Assembly (NCBI GenBank): GCA_018907035.1
Contig: JACCIC010000039.1
Location: forward strand, 3,065,001 to 3,129,000
Reading direction: 5' to 3'
DNA: 64,000 nucleotides
Source of the DNA: Sycobia sp. Sy_11
Taxonomy: Eukaryota > Arthropoda > Insecta > Hymenoptera > Epichrysomallidae
Shown: one piece after another, positions 63,482 through 64,000 of the stretch
How positions within the stretch are numbered: the first letter of the stretch is position 1
How the letters are laid out: every line of letters starts with the position of its first letter
The notes under the pieces: generated by a model
Told to the model about the DNA's origin: nothing
The model's database searches: none
What the model saw: the letters and a program-made list of their open reading frames with translations, nothing else
Position numbers and translations under genes: made by a program

Positions 63482-63505
63482 CGGGCAGCGACGTGTCGCT
63501 GCCCG
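63482..63505. repeat. Perfect GC-rich hairpin, 11-bp arms
   Basis: CGGGCAGCGAC, two bases GT, then GTCGCTGCCCG. The stem is perfect. A TATA-like sequence begins 3 bases downstream. Confidence 0.7.
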
Positions 63506-63507
63506 TG

Positions 63508-63517
63508 CTATATAACG
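63508..63517 (+). promoter_or_regulatory. Candidate TATA box
   Basis: CTATATAACG in a GC-rich island, 3 bases after a perfect hairpin. The identical 10-mer occurs at 30026-30035, also in GC-rich DNA. No gene is recognised downstream. Confidence 0.2.
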
Positions 63518-63754
63518 CCGACCGCGGCGCCCCGACAATGCAATCGCGCGGCCTTTCTTCTCTTCGAATTTCGAGTCGTCGCTCGCCGGCCCCATTGTCT
63601 TTTCCGCGAAAGAATTCGTAATCGCTCGTTCAAGGCACGGGGATGGAAGAGGGGGTCGAGGGGGGGGCGGCTCGGTTGGGGAGTGCAAAAAAAACAACCA
63701 ACCCCACTCTCCCACCTACGTTCGTATACGAGATAGATCGAGAGGGAGTGGGAG

Positions 63755-63781
63755 AGCGAGAGAGAGAGAGAGAGAGAGAGA
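63755..63781. repeat. (GA)n
   Basis: In the GC-rich island at the right end of the window. Confidence 0.95.
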
Positions 63782-64000
63782 GCGGGAGGAATCTCGAACC
63801 CTAACTCCTGGATTTGAATTCATTGGCCGGCGGCGTTCCTGACAGTTTTGCTCTTATATGTGTGTGTGTGTGTGCGTGTCTGTTAAAGACTGAAAATATG
63901 TTCTACAATACTATATTACGAACGATATAGCTGTACACAAAATCAGAATGGGAAGTACGCGCTTTCTTTACCGCGCTCGAGGAAACATGCTTCCGGGGCG

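Overview
The window is eukaryotic nuclear DNA, most likely from an insect and probably from a hymenopteran such as an ant or wasp. That is inferred from composition. CpG is not depleted, and GCGC runs and CG-rich islands sit between AT-rich stretches. Dinucleotide microsatellites of every class are very dense. I see no bacterial gene organisation, ribosome binding sites, operons, CRISPR array, insertion sequence, rRNA or complete tRNA. No protein-coding gene is recognised with confidence. Nearly all the longer open frames are created by microsatellites, such as Ile-Tyr runs from (TA)n, Arg-Glu or Leu-Ser runs from (GA)n/(CT)n and Cys-Val or His-Thr runs from (GT)n/(CA)n, or by GC-rich islands that lack stops.

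Layout. About fifty (TA)n arrays of 30-65 bp are scattered through the window, densest at 4.1-6.8 kb, 14.4-15.0 kb, 41.1-42.5 kb and 46.9-49.6 kb. GC-rich islands of 0.3-2 kb recur at about 1.4-2.1, 11.0-12.4, 13.3-13.5, 18.0-18.7, 22.5-24.5, 26.5-27.3, 28.0-28.7, 31.9-32.9, 34.9-36.1, 41.4-42.7, 51.7-52.3, 53.0-53.8, 55.5-56.4, 59.4-59.8, 60.6-61.9 and 63.2-64.0 kb. Most of them contain or abut a long (GA)n/(CT)n tract. Between them lie AT-rich segments. A few are nearly free of microsatellites (30.2-31.8, 45.0-46.9, 49.9-51.6 and 56.9-59.3 kb), and these hold several of the more interesting non-repeat signals.

Best gene candidate: two open segments joined in phase across a 158-bp GT-AG intron at 42660-43156, with an AATAAA downstream. 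The join gives a 112-residue protein with one strongly hydrophobic segment; I do not recognise the family. Weaker exon-like candidates lie at 10150-10348, 17662-17892 (minus), 20894-21094 (minus), 25041-25309, 37503-37960, 49599-49889, 55495-55839 and 58666-58935 (possible kelch-repeat relic). A possible reverse-transcriptase relic lies on the minus strand near 29.8-29.9 kb.

Best structural signals: a 565-bp near-palindromic foldback element (45249-45813); a 129-bp hairpin with arms about 80% complementary, including a 16-bp perfect block (49046-49174); a GC-rich palindrome that ends in a TATA-box-like sequence (59989-60042); and a perfect 11-bp-arm hairpin directly upstream of another TATA-like sequence (63482-63517). 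The picture is of a long intergenic or intronic region rich in microsatellites and possible regulatory islands, with perhaps one to a few small genes or scattered exons.
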